The position numbers and the translations under genes are program-made. Shown here one piece after another: positions 1-7,602 of a stretch of DNA of 34,553 nt. Each line of letters opens with the position of its first letter. Position 1 is the first letter of the stretch. This DNA comes from Deltaproteobacteria bacterium (GTDB lineage Bacteria > Desulfobacterota > Binatia > HRBIN30 > JACQVA1), in the NCBI GenBank assembly GCA_016210005.1, contig JACQVA010000017.1, forward strand, positions 1 to 34,553, written 5' to 3'. The notes beneath the pieces are model-generated. The model saw nothing but the letters and a program-made list of their open reading frames with translations, was not told the DNA's origin and did not search any database.

Positions 1-39
1 CAGCATGAAAAGGTCAGCGGCATTCTGGCGCCCGCCTGA
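1..39 (+). CDS. Possible 3' end of a plus-strand gene (partial)
   Basis: From the first base one frame reads QHEKVSGILAPA and then a TGA stop at 37-39. It looks like a normal protein C-terminus, but only 12 residues are visible and no family can be named. It would converge on the DUF748 gene that ends at 102. It could be chance, because short open stretches are common in GC-rich DNA. Confidence 0.3.
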   Translation, partial: QHEKVSGILAPA

Positions 40-63
40 GTCTCCCTGCCATCGCCAAACGCA

Positions 64-78
64 TGACAAATCTTGTCA
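64..78. promoter_or_regulatory. Perfect inverted repeat TGACAA-ATC-TTGTCA
   Basis: A perfect 6-bp inverted repeat with a 3-bp centre lies between the stop at 39 and the DUF748 stop at 102. It is AT-richer than its surroundings and has the shape of a dimeric regulator site. It is not followed by a T-tract, so it does not look like an intrinsic terminator. No regulator can be assigned. Confidence 0.3.
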
Positions 79-101
79 CACCGACCGATTGAGCAATCTC
101 C

Positions 102-3038
102 TTAAACGAATGGCACAGTTTCCTTAAGCGAATGCCATTGGTCCTTGGCCCGCTCCGCCAAAGCGCGGCGAACTCTCTCGCGAGTATCTCGCTGAGGCAA
201 CCCCTGCAGCTTGCCGAGAACACCCTGCCCTTCCCACTCCTGAAGCAGCCGCTGCTCACTGAGCCCGCGCACGTCACCGGCGGTGACGGTCGCGGCGAGA
301 GTGACGCCGATTCCCGGACGCGTGGCAAGCAGGCCGGCGAGTTGCCCGATCGTTTCGGCCCCCGCGGGCGTGAGATCGCTCCGCCCGACGCGACACGCGA
401 TCGGCGCCGGTCCGGCGGCGGCCTTATTCTTGTCGCCGCCGAACACGGCACCGACGAGCTTGAGTGGCGAGGCCAAGGCGTTCACGATGGCGCGCCGGAG
501 TGCTCCGCCAACCACCGCGAGCACGTCAACCTTCGCCCCCTGCGCATCGGCCTCGATCGGGATGCCGAGCACAATGTCGCCGTGAACGTCGCGCATCAAC
601 GCCAGCGCCATCGAGAGCGGGATACCGAACTGCTGCTCGAACAACGACTCACCCGCTCCGCCCTCCAGGCCGAAATCGTGCAACGTCAGCCAGGTGTCGC
701 TCCAGTAGCTCTCGCCGTTGAACGAAGCCTTCGTCGCGATCGACGCGTTGCCACTGGCGATGCGGTAGCTGGAGAAACTCGCCGCGTATGGGTTGAGCCG
801 TGGCAGAGCGATTTGCTCACCGTTGAGTTCGATCCATCCTCGGCCAGATTTCTGCCCGCCGAAGATTTCGATCTTGCCGAGCACCGCGCTGGTCGCCTGA
901 GCGCGGAGGTTGGCCACCGCGAGCGCCGGCCAGCGCAGTTCGCGCAGCTCAACCGCGAACGGAGCCAGATCGCCACCAAAGAAGGGAGTCACGGTCCGAT
1001 CGACGACCGCGACACGGCCGCCCGCTAGACGGATCGAATCTACTTCCACCTCGATCGGTCGCGGCGGGGCCGCCGCCGAAGGCGCGGGCGCCTCGCTGGC
1101 AGGAGCCGAGGCCGGAGAGAATTTCGGGACTGCAATCCCCGTCGCCGTGCGGGCGAGCTGCACGGTCGGTCCGCCGAGCCGCAGATCGCCGATCACCGCA
1201 CGCACTGGTCGCGGGGCCGCGGCCTGCGCCGCGGGCAGAAGTCTCGGGACGTACAAGTCCTTAATCGGCAGATCGAGCGATCGCACGCCCACACTGAAGG
1301 ACTTGGAATCCGTTGCGGCAAGCTGGAAGTCGGCGACCGCGAGCCGACCGCGCAGATGCACGTCATCGGTGCGGCGCGCGGTGGCGGACGAGCCCGGCAG
1401 TACTCCCGGAATCTCCAGCTCGGTGATGGCCATGTCGAACGATCGCGCGCCCATCGTGAAACCCTGTGGCTCGGCATTGCCGAGCCGGAGTTCGGCGAGC
1501 GACAGGCGGCCGCGCAGGCGAAGATCACTCGACGTGAGCTGGCCCACATCCACCCCGGGCGCCGCTAGGCCGGCCTCGATCGTCAGCTCCGAGCCGAGTC
1601 GGCCGGCCTGCAGAAGATTGGATGGGAGCGCGCTCGTAACCGCCGCGAACTCCGCCAGCGGCAGGTTCGTGATTCGCACCGTGCCGGCGAAGGCAGGCGA
1701 AAAGAGGCGCAGTGCGCCCTCTGCGTTGACCGATCCCGCGCCCGCCGTCAGTGCCAACTGCATCCGCGCCCGCCGGTCGGTGTCACTGGCGAGGTCGCTC
1801 GTGGTGAGCCCGACGCCGACATCGAGTGACGCCGCCGCGTTAAGCAAGCGGATGCGCGATTCGGTAACGCGCAGCGACGAGACGGACCAGCGCCAGGGCG
1901 CGGCGGCCGGGCCGGCTGCCGGCGAAGCCGACGCGGAGGATGTCGGGTCCAGGGTCCGGCCGGCATTCGCCGGCGGACTGGACGCAGCGGCAAGCAACGG
2001 CAGAAGATCGCCGCCCAGTGGCCTCACGGGCAGTGAGGCCCCGACAATCTCGACCTCGCTGACGGCGACGCGGCGCCCGACCAGATCGAGTGTATCCAGC
2101 TTCACCGTAACGTTGCGCCAGGCCAACGCGGGTTCGTCGAGCTGCGGAACGCGCACGGCGACGTCACGCAGCGTCACCGTCCCGCGCAGCTCGTTTCGCG
2201 TTACCGTATCGAGCCGGTACGCAAGCGCCGCGTCGAGCGCGCCTTGCAAGGCGCTCCAGCCGACTGTGGGAATGTAAAGCCGGGTCTGGTGCAGTGGCAG
2301 ATTCCGGGCCTCGAGGTCAGCTTCGAGGGCCGTCCCGCCTTCGCGCAACGTCAAGCGCGCGTCGAGCCGCAGTGCTCCCTGATCAAGCGCGAGGGCCAGG
2401 CGCATCCGCGACGGCTCGTCGTAGAGCCCGGGGCGCATTGCGATGTCGCTGACTTCGACGTGCTCGATGGTCACCTCGATCGGCTCACTCTCCTTGATCG
2501 TCAAGTCGTGGAAGCGCAGCCTGCCGTCGCGAAGCACGAGCCGATCGACGCCGAAACCCCAGCCCACGTTCGCTGGCGCCGGTGTTTCAGCGCCGAGCGT
2601 GCTCTGCGGCGCGGGCGTTGCCGCCGTAGCTGCGGGCGCGGCGCTCGCCGGCACTAGCGCCAGCAGGTTGAGCTGGCCATCTTCGAGCCGATCGAGCGCG
2701 ACGCGCGGCGATTCCAGCACCACCTCACGCAGCCGCACGGTCTTACCCAGCAACTGCAGCCAGCGCAGCTCGACGGCAAGCCGCTTCCACGCCAACAGTG
2801 GCGGCGTGTCAGCCTCACCCGCGGCGGCGCGCACCGTCACATCACTCAGCCCTATCCCGCCCCACAGCAACGAGAGATCGACGTCGCCGATTTCCACCCG
2901 AGCATGCAGTGCTTGCGAGGCCTGTGAGACGAGAAGCCGACGCACGGCCTCGGGCAGTGCCGCCCGAATCACCAGCAGCACACCGAGCAACGCGATCCAG
3001 CGCCGCCAGCGGTTAAGCCAGGCGAAGCGAGCCGTCAT
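102..3038 (-). CDS. DUF748 / AsmA-like large envelope protein
   Basis: A 978-residue protein. It starts with a short basic segment and one hydrophobic helix (about residues 10-27, WIALLGVLLVIRAAL), then a long body rich in beta-type repeats. The opening phrase LSLLWGGIGLSDVTVRAA and the C-terminal part (GIGVTLAATVTAGDVRGLSEQ) are typical of DUF748 proteins, which are related to AsmA/YhdP-type intermembrane proteins. Family knowledge suggests an inner-membrane anchor with the bulk in the periplasm, possibly in lipid transport or envelope upkeep; the exact role is unknown. Two low-complexity Ala/Pro-rich linkers are present. The frame extends to 3077, but ATG 3038 is preferred because it directly precedes the membrane helix and has GAGG a few bases upstream. 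It lies 39 bases downstream of the DUF481 remnant. Confidence 0.85.
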   Translation of the reverse strand: MTARFAWLNRWRRWIALLGVLLVIRAALPEAVRRLLVSQASQALHARVEIGDVDLSLLWGGIGLSDVTVRAAAGEADTPPLLAWKRLAVELRWLQLLGKTVRLREVVLESPRVALDRLEDGQLNLLALVPASAAPAATAATPAPQSTLGAETPAPANVGWGFGVDRLVLRDGRLRFHDLTIKESEPIEVTIEHVEVSDIAMRPGLYDEPSRMRLALALDQGALRLDARLTLREGGTALEADLEARNLPLHQTRLYIPTVGWSALQGALDAALAYRLDTVTRNELRGTVTLRDVAVRVPQLDEPALAWRNVTVKLDTLDLVGRRVAVSEVEIVGASLPVRPLGGDLLPLLAAASSPPANAGRTLDPTSSASASPAAGPAAAPWRWSVSSLRVTESRIRLLNAAASLDVGVGLTTSDLASDTDRRARMQLALTAGAGSVNAEGALRLFSPAFAGTVRITNLPLAEFAAVTSALPSNLLQAGRLGSELTIEAGLAAPGVDVGQLTSSDLRLRGRLSLAELRLGNAEPQGFTMGARSFDMAITELEIPGVLPGSSATARRTDDVHLRGRLAVADFQLAATDSKSFSVGVRSLDLPIKDLYVPRLLPAAQAAAPRPVRAVIGDLRLGGPTVQLARTATGIAVPKFSPASAPASEAPAPSAAAPPRPIEVEVDSIRLAGGRVAVVDRTVTPFFGGDLAPFAVELRELRWPALAVANLRAQATSAVLGKIEIFGGQKSGRGWIELNGEQIALPRLNPYAASFSSYRIASGNASIATKASFNGESYWSDTWLTLHDFGLEGGAGESLFEQQFGIPLSMALALMRDVHGDIVLGIPIEADAQGAKVDVLAVVGGALRRAIVNALASPLKLVGAVFGGDKNKAAAGPAPIACRVGRSDLTPAGAETIGQLAGLLATRPGIGVTLAATVTAGDVRGLSEQRLLQEWEGQGVLGKLQGLPQRDTRERVRRALAERAKDQWHSLKETVPFV

Positions 3039-3077
3039 GATACCTCGATGTGCACCGTCTCCCTGTGGCGTGGCCAA

Positions 3078-3390
3078 TTACCAGATGAGCGAGAGCCTCA
3101 ATGTGACCCACAAGCTGTTCCGCTTCGCCCCAGGCGACGGCCGGCTATCATACTCATCGCGGACCACGAACTTGGCGCTGATCGGGTCGATGAGTGGAGC
3201 CGTCAGCCCGGCTTCGGTGCGCAGCAAGTAGTCCGTGGTGAAATGCTGGTCCCCAGGGTGAACGTGGTGGGCTGCTTCGTCCGCACGGTGCCTAACTCAA
3301 CCCGATCGAAAAACCGGTAGTGTCGGTCGTGCTCTGCTGCACGTTTAGGCCGAAATCGAGGCCGCCATCCCAGTAGCGCTCCGTGAGCCT
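3078..3390 (-). pseudogene. Decayed, internally deleted DUF481 outer-membrane protein gene
   Basis: Three minus-strand pieces in different frames each resemble part of a DUF481 (YdiY-like) beta-barrel protein. The first, near 3300-3390, reads RYWDGGLDFGLNVQQSTTDT and runs into a TAG after GFSIGLS. The second, near 3240-3285, reads VRTKQPTTFTLGTSI. The third, 3078-3258, reads TTDYLLRTEAGLTAPLID, then ISAKFVVRDEYDSRPSPGAK, and ends SLWVTLRLSLIW-stop, a typical outer-membrane C-terminus with a final aromatic residue. DUF481 proteins usually exceed 200 residues, so the middle strands appear to be missing and at least two frameshifts are needed. An AAAGGAGG sequence (3413-3420) precedes a GTG at 3408 that could still start a 38-residue peptide. 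The homology is recognised by eye only. Confidence 0.6.
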
Positions 3391-3492
3391 ATCGCGTCGC
3401 CATCGCACTCTGCCTCCTTTGCGCCTCCGTCTGGATGAGCTGAGTTCCCCCGCGAATGCCGGGCACAAGAGCACCCCAGGGGGGCGGGCCGG

Positions 3493-3927
3493 TCACGCTG
3501 CTTTCAGTTCGGACGTACAATGCGGGCAGCGCGTTGCCTTGATGGCGATCGCCGAGACACAGTACGGGCAGGCCTTGGTGATTGGTGCCGCTGCGGGCGG
3601 CTGCTGGAGCCGATTGACCTGCCGGATCAGAATGAAGATCGCGAAGGCGACGATCAGGAAGTCGAGCACGGTGTTGACGAACAGCCCGTAATTGATGGTG
3701 GGCGCCCCGGCCGCTTTCGCCGCCGCCAGGCTTGGGTAGGTCTCACCCGACAATGCGATAAACAGATTGGAGAAATCCATCCGGCCAAGCAGCAATCCCA
3801 GCGGGGGCATCAGAATGTCTCCCACGAACGAGGTGACGATCTTGCCAAACGCCGCGCCGATAATGATCCCCACGGCCATATCCACCACGTTGCCCCGCAT
3901 CGCGAACTCTTTGAACTCTCTCAGCAT
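3493..3927 (-). CDS. mscL: Large-conductance mechanosensitive channel MscL with zinc-ribbon tail
   Basis: A 144-residue MscL. The N-terminal amphipathic helix and first membrane helix are clear ([20 protein letters not shown]), followed by the conserved GDILMPPLG loop and a second helix near residues 83-104 ([18 protein letters not shown]). MscL forms a homopentameric inner-membrane pore that opens under membrane tension to relieve hypo-osmotic shock. The cytoplasmic tail is longer than in E. coli and ends in two Cys pairs, CPYC and CPHC, 11 residues apart, which look like a zinc ribbon. The start is supported by GGGAGGGTGGAG just upstream. It sits 97 bases downstream of the small membrane-coil gene in the same orientation. 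Confidence 0.95.
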   Translation of the reverse strand: MLREFKEFAMRGNVVDMAVGIIIGAAFGKIVTSFVGDILMPPLGLLLGRMDFSNLFIALSGETYPSLAAAKAAGAPTINYGLFVNTVLDFLIVAFAIFILIRQVNRLQQPPAAAPITKACPYCVSAIAIKATRCPHCTSELKAA

Positions 3928-4024
3928 GGCTCCACCCTCCCGAGTTCAGGTTCCTTTCCACCGCAGCACGGCACGGCCGCTGCCGCCACCGCGCCAGAGG
4001 TCTTGTGCGGGCGCGCGGCAGCAA

Positions 4025-4300
4025 CTAGCCGCCGAGGCCTGCTTTGACTTTCTTCAGGACATCGATGTTCTTTTGCAGCCCGTCGACGTGCTGTTGCATG
4101 TCGACGATCGCCTCGCCGAGTTTCACGGCTGAGCCTAGCGCGCCACCCGATTCGCCGGCCCTTTCCAGCGCCTGTTTCCCGAGTTCTCCCAACTGCGCGT
4201 CGGCGCGACGCTGACTCACCGAGCCGCAAAGGAACCCGATGGCAAAGATGGTTCCGATCAGGCCGAGACGCACAATGCGACCGTTCCTCCCTGGCGACAT
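4025..4300 (-). CDS. Small membrane-anchored coil protein of unknown function
   Basis: A 91-residue protein I do not recognise. It has a basic N-terminus, one hydrophobic segment at about residues 10-28 (VRLGLIGTIFAIGFLCGSV), then a hydrophilic helical part with heptad-like spacing (VDMQQHVDGLQKNIDVLKKV). The segment could be a signal anchor with a periplasmic coil; a Cys at about residue 25 lies at the end of the hydrophobic run, so a lipoprotein is possible. AGGAGGAAGCT directly before the ATG is a strong ribosome binding site, which supports a real gene. It precedes mscL by 97 bases in the same direction and may share its transcript. Confidence 0.65.
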   Translation of the reverse strand: MSPGRNGRIVRLGLIGTIFAIGFLCGSVSQRRADAQLGELGKQALERAGESGGALGSAVKLGEAIVDMQQHVDGLQKNIDVLKKVKAGLGG

Positions 4301-4316
4301 AGCTTCCTCCTAAAGG

Positions 4317-4746
4317 CTACAACGGAGGTGCATCCTTGGCGACTTGCCACTCAGCTTCTCCGAGTTGCGCACTCCGAGCGGCGTCGCCGTGCGTACACCC
4401 CATTTCCCTACCGGCTAGTTTCTGTGTCATCTTGTGCCACAATGGTCCTTGTGGCTTCAAGGGGGCGGCTCGTCTGTGCTCCGGGCTTGTCGCCAGCGCT
4501 GGCCCCCGCAGATCGATTCCATCGTCGTCCTCCCCGATCACGCGCACACTGCCTGAACCTGCCCAGCTGGCACTGCGTCGTACTCGACGCGGTTGGGATA
4601 CGTAAAGAAGGAATTCAGGATCGCGCAGGGCAGTGTCGAGAGGCCGCGCCACGGACCGGCCTCGCTCGGCTCGTGGCAACTGCCTCTGCCGCGCGGGCTT
4701 GCGGGGATGGAGATTGTGCCCTGGAAACGGGGTGTGTGCTGTGGCC
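4317..4746. other. 430-base stretch without a convincing gene
   Basis: Open frames cross this stretch on both strands, but they have skewed composition (many Arg, Ser and Cys), no recognisable domain and no good start signal. It separates the end of the nos-linked redoxin gene (4747) from the small membrane-coil gene. A short TTGTG-C-CACAA inverted repeat occurs near 4432. I see no clear terminator and nothing else to annotate. Confidence 0.5.
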
Positions 4747-5274
4747 CTATGAGCTGCCGCCCATGATCTCTTGGACCTCGCGATCGAAGTCCTCCGGCAG
4801 CACGTAATGGTGCTCGATGTGGCGGACCAGCCCGTCTTTACCGACAAACACCACGATCGGCACGTAGTTCACCTCGTAGTCGCGCAGTAGCTGCACGTTC
4901 TTGCCGGCCAGCATCGGGAACGGCAAACTGAACTGATCCTTGTAGCGGCGGATGAGCTTGTCGCTATCAGCCAGGACGTTGATCGTGATGATGGTGAGGC
5001 CATCGCCGGCGTGGGCCTCGTGGGCGCGCTTGAGAAAGCCGATTATCTGCGTGCAGTAGTGGCACATGTTGTGAGTAAAATACAGGATCAGCGGTTTGCC
5101 CAGCAGCTCGGGTAGGCGATAGACCTCGCCGGTCTCGTCCGGCAGCGCAAACGCCGGCGGGGGTTTGCCGACCGCGGCGATTTCGGCTGCCGCCGGGCCG
5201 GGCCGCGCCACGCTGGCCAGCATGGCCAAGGCGACAGCAGCGGCTCGCCATGCATAATTCGTTTGCCCGCTCAC
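4747..5274 (-). CDS. TlpA/AhpC-type periplasmic thioredoxin-fold protein
   Basis: A 175-residue redoxin. A signal peptide is visible (hydrophobic residues 11-24, Ala-rich cleavage region near 28-30). The thioredoxin fold carries the active-site motif CHYC (Cys71, Cys74) and the expected cis-Pro region NYVPIVVFV (Pro139). TlpA-like proteins reduce disulfides or keep copper-site Cys residues reduced in the periplasm. It is the last gene of the nos run. Its start codon is GTG at 5274, and the first G is the last base of the upstream TAG, so translation is probably coupled; GAGGTGG sits just upstream. With the SCO protein two genes upstream, a role in readying Cu-binding Cys residues for NosZ CuA is a reasonable inference, not proven. 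Confidence 0.85.
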   Translation of the reverse strand: MSGQTNYAWRAAAVALAMLASVARPGPAAAEIAAVGKPPPAFALPDETGEVYRLPELLGKPLILYFTHNMCHYCTQIIGFLKRAHEAHAGDGLTIITINVLADSDKLIRRYKDQFSLPFPMLAGKNVQLLRDYEVNYVPIVVFVGKDGLVRHIEHHYVLPEDFDREVQEIMGGSS

Positions 5275-6350
5275 TACGCCACCTCGACGCGCGTGATGGT
5301 GAACTGCACTTGGTTTTCGTAGTTGGCCGGGTAGATCAGCGGAATGCCGTCGGCTTCGGCGTAGGCGTAAGCAAAGGTCTCGAGCAGATCGCCGCCCTGC
5401 TTCGGAGCCAAGGCGATGGCGCGTCCTTCGGAGACCTTGAAGCGGTTGGGTGAGAGCTTGCCGAAGAAGAAATTGCGGGCCGCGGGGTTCTTGTCTGCCT
5501 CTGACACATCCACCGGTACCCAGCCTGCGTCACGGTCATGGAAGCTGACCCAGCAGTGAGCGCCGGAGCAGTCACCGCTAAGCTGTCCGCTGGCGCCACC
5601 GGCGGCGGGCAGCGGGAAGCCTTGCTCCCAGCGCACGGGGATGCCGCGTGAGATCAGGATCGCCATGAACAAAGAATGGTAGTCGTCACACTTGCCGCGC
5701 TTGTGGCGCATAATCCATTGGGTATCGCCGGTGCCGCAGCCGGGGATCTGCTTGTCGTAAGAGAGCTCTTCGATGATGCCCTCGAACACCCGGCGCGCCA
5801 CCTCCAGCGGTTGCTTGGCATCGCCGATGGCGTTGCGGGCGAATGCCTCCACTTCGTCCGTCATGCGCGTACGGGAGGTGTAACGCAGATATTTTGCCGC
5901 GCCGGCAGCGTCGAGCGCCTGCGCCGTGCTGCCGGCCTGCTTGCGGGCGACGTGATAGCGGGCGGTCAGCGACCAGTCGGCGGAGATGTGCTTGCTGGCG
6001 GCGCGCACGTGCACGATCTGGTTGCCGTAAGTCTCACTGGTGGTGGTCTCGTGGGGCAGCGTGCAGCTGACCGACAGTTTGCTGATCGCCTGCGCCGCGT
6101 CGGCCGGCGGCAGCGGCATCCAGAGATGAAAATCCTCGGCGTCAGCCGGCAGGTTGTGCACCACCGTGCGGTAGGTGACATCGAACTCCATCTGGCGCAG
6201 GCGGGTGATATCGACGCCGTCCGCGGTTGCGGCGCTTGCCAAACCGGCCCGCAGCGCCAGGCACGCCGCGCCGCTGTAGCCGGCCAAACGAAGGAAATCG
6301 CGACGGTCAATCCCGCGGCTGTGCAAAGGCGGAGGCTGAGCGGAGCGCAC
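5274..6350 (-). CDS. Tat-exported transglutaminase-like domain protein
   Basis: A 358-residue protein. Residues 14-24 (IDRRDFLRLAG) form a twin-arginine signal motif (Arg16-Arg17) followed by a hydrophobic stretch to about residue 41, so export of a folded protein is expected. The C-terminal half holds a transglutaminase core with the catalytic triad in order: Cys221 in RGKCDDYHSLF, His265 in GAHCWVSF and Asp281 in VPVDVSEA. Bacterial members are usually Cys proteases or amidases rather than cross-linking enzymes; the substrate here is unknown. The start overlaps the 3' end of the SCO gene by 44 bases and the end overlaps the redoxin start by 1 base. The gene is therefore embedded in the nos run, an unusual place for this family. 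Confidence 0.85.
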   Translation of the reverse strand: MRSAQPPPLHSRGIDRRDFLRLAGYSGAACLALRAGLASAATADGVDITRLRQMEFDVTYRTVVHNLPADAEDFHLWMPLPPADAAQAISKLSVSCTLPHETTTSETYGNQIVHVRAASKHISADWSLTARYHVARKQAGSTAQALDAAGAAKYLRYTSRTRMTDEVEAFARNAIGDAKQPLEVARRVFEGIIEELSYDKQIPGCGTGDTQWIMRHKRGKCDDYHSLFMAILISRGIPVRWEQGFPLPAAGGASGQLSGDCSGAHCWVSFHDRDAGWVPVDVSEADKNPAARNFFFGKLSPNRFKVSEGRAIALAPKQGGDLLETFAYAYAEADGIPLIYPANYENQVQFTITRVEVA

Positions 6351-6915
6351 GGAGCATATCCTCCTTGTCCCAAAAGTAGGTATCGAATGCGGCGGTCGGT
6401 TTGCCGGTGGGGTCGATGACCAGCACCTTGATGGTGTGCCGGAGCGCCTCGCCGCCCGCGGCGGCCGCGCCCTCGACCGTGATGCCGAAGTCCTTGAGCA
6501 CCCCCGCCACCCGCGGCTGCTCGCCGGTAAGAAAGAGCCAGCGCCGGTCTTGCTTCGGGTCGATGCCGTGCTTGGCGAAGTGCTTGAGGATCTCTTCCGG
6601 CGTGTCCGCCGCCGGATTCACGCTCACGTGGAGGTACTGCACGTTCGCCGGGCTAGTCAGCTCTTCGTCGAGGGCTTTGAGCATGTGGGTCAACATCGAG
6701 CAGCTGGCGGTGCACTTGGCGAAGGTAAATCCCAAGAGCGTGGTCTTGCCCGCCAGTGACTGGTTGGAGATCGTTTGCCCGTCCCAATTGGGTAAGGCGA
6801 AGCTTGGCAAGTCGGGCTGACGTTCGCTTGGAATCAACGCCCAGGCCAGTACCCCAACGCCGAGCAACAGGCCGGCACCGATCGCCGTGATGGCAGCCTT
6901 GCTCACGGTGGTCAC
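6307..6915 (-). CDS. SCO1/SenC family copper chaperone-like protein
   Basis: A 202-residue protein with an N-terminal membrane anchor (about residues 8-28) and a thioredoxin-like SCO domain. The copper ligands are present: Cys68 and Cys72 in KCTASC and the distant His160 in RHTIKV. SCO proteins deliver copper to, or reduce, the CuA site of cytochrome oxidase, and some act on nitrous oxide reductase, whose CuA site is homologous. The GTG start at 6915 overlaps the TGA of the upstream gene in a GTGA arrangement, which suggests translational coupling; a GTG three codons in is an alternative start. No nosL was found in this window, so this protein is a candidate copper donor to NosZ. That link is inference. 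Confidence 0.9.
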   Translation of the reverse strand: MTTVSKAAITAIGAGLLLGVGVLAWALIPSERQPDLPSFALPNWDGQTISNQSLAGKTTLLGFTFAKCTASCSMLTHMLKALDEELTSPANVQYLHVSVNPAADTPEEILKHFAKHGIDPKQDRRWLFLTGEQPRVAGVLKDFGITVEGAAAAGGEALRHTIKVLVIDPTGKPTAAFDTYFWDKEDMLRALRSASAFAQPRD

Positions 6916-7565
6916 CCCTGCTCGATCACCACTTCGGTGGGCTTGCTGTCTTTGACGTTTACGACCTTACCCTTAGTGACGCTGCCGGCGCGCCACACGC
7001 GCACCTGATGTTCTCCGGGCGGAACCTCGGGGATGGTAAAGCTGCCATCTTCCTTGGTGATGGCCGCGTAGGGATGATCGAAGACCAACACGAAAGCGTG
7101 CTCGTCGGGGTGGCGGTTACACACCACCTCGATGAAACCGGTCTCCTCACGGTAGCGGTGGAACGGTACGATCGGCTTGCGCACCTCGACCCCCGAATGC
7201 GGCAGGGCCACGTTGTAGACCGTGGCGCCGTAATGCAGCGGGCGCTGCGAGACTTCTTTCTGGTAGGCCAGCCGCATGTACAGGTGAGTGTTGTGCATCG
7301 TGCCGTCGTCGTTGCGCAGCACAAACGAGTTGCCAACGAAGCCGACGCTGAGAAACGGCTCGAACTTTCCGCCGGCCGTGTGCGTGATGACCGTATCCTG
7401 CTTGGGCACCGCGCTGCTGCTCACGCCCTCGATCCAAACCACCGCCGGTCCGTCTTCTATCGTGCCGGTGACCTTTCCCCGTACCTCCCCTGCTTCGGCT
7501 GACGCCGCCACTGCAAGCACGACCGCCAACTGCAAACAGGCTCTGCGTATCCCTTTCGTTCCCAT
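6912..7565 (-). CDS. Periplasmic cupredoxin-like / carboxypeptidase-regulatory-like protein
   Basis: A 217-residue protein with a Sec signal peptide (hydrophobic residues 11-22, AEAG cleavage region). The N-terminal part resembles a plastocyanin-type fold with possible copper ligands His91/His94 (MHNTHLY) and Cys149/His152/His156 (VVCNRHPDEH). The C-terminal part (about residues 162-215, with PEVPPGEHQVRVWR) is a carboxypeptidase-regulatory-like beta sandwich. Similar proteins are often labelled methylamine-utilisation or plastocyanin-like, with no firm function. The frame is open to 7694, but ATG 7565 starts a clean signal peptide and leaves 37 bases after nosY. Within the nos run it could bind periplasmic copper or carry electrons; this is inferred from ligands and position. 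Confidence 0.8.
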   Translation of the reverse strand: MGTKGIRRACLQLAVVLAVAASAEAGEVRGKVTGTIEDGPAVVWIEGVSSSAVPKQDTVITHTAGGKFEPFLSVGFVGNSFVLRNDDGTMHNTHLYMRLAYQKEVSQRPLHYGATVYNVALPHSGVEVRKPIVPFHRYREETGFIEVVCNRHPDEHAFVLVFDHPYAAITKEDGSFTIPEVPPGEHQVRVWRAGSVTKGKVVNVKDSKPTEVVIEQG

Positions 7566-7602
7566 GAGTGCGATTCCTATCCTTTCCTTCGAGGTTATTG
7601 CT

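Noticed and set aside
910-2277. A 455-codon plus-strand frame
   Set aside because: It is antisense to the DUF748 gene and is Arg/Ser/Ala-rich without any recognisable motif.
4317-4847. Open frames on both strands in the gap after the redoxin gene
   Set aside because: They overlap the redoxin gene in another frame or lack start signals and domains.
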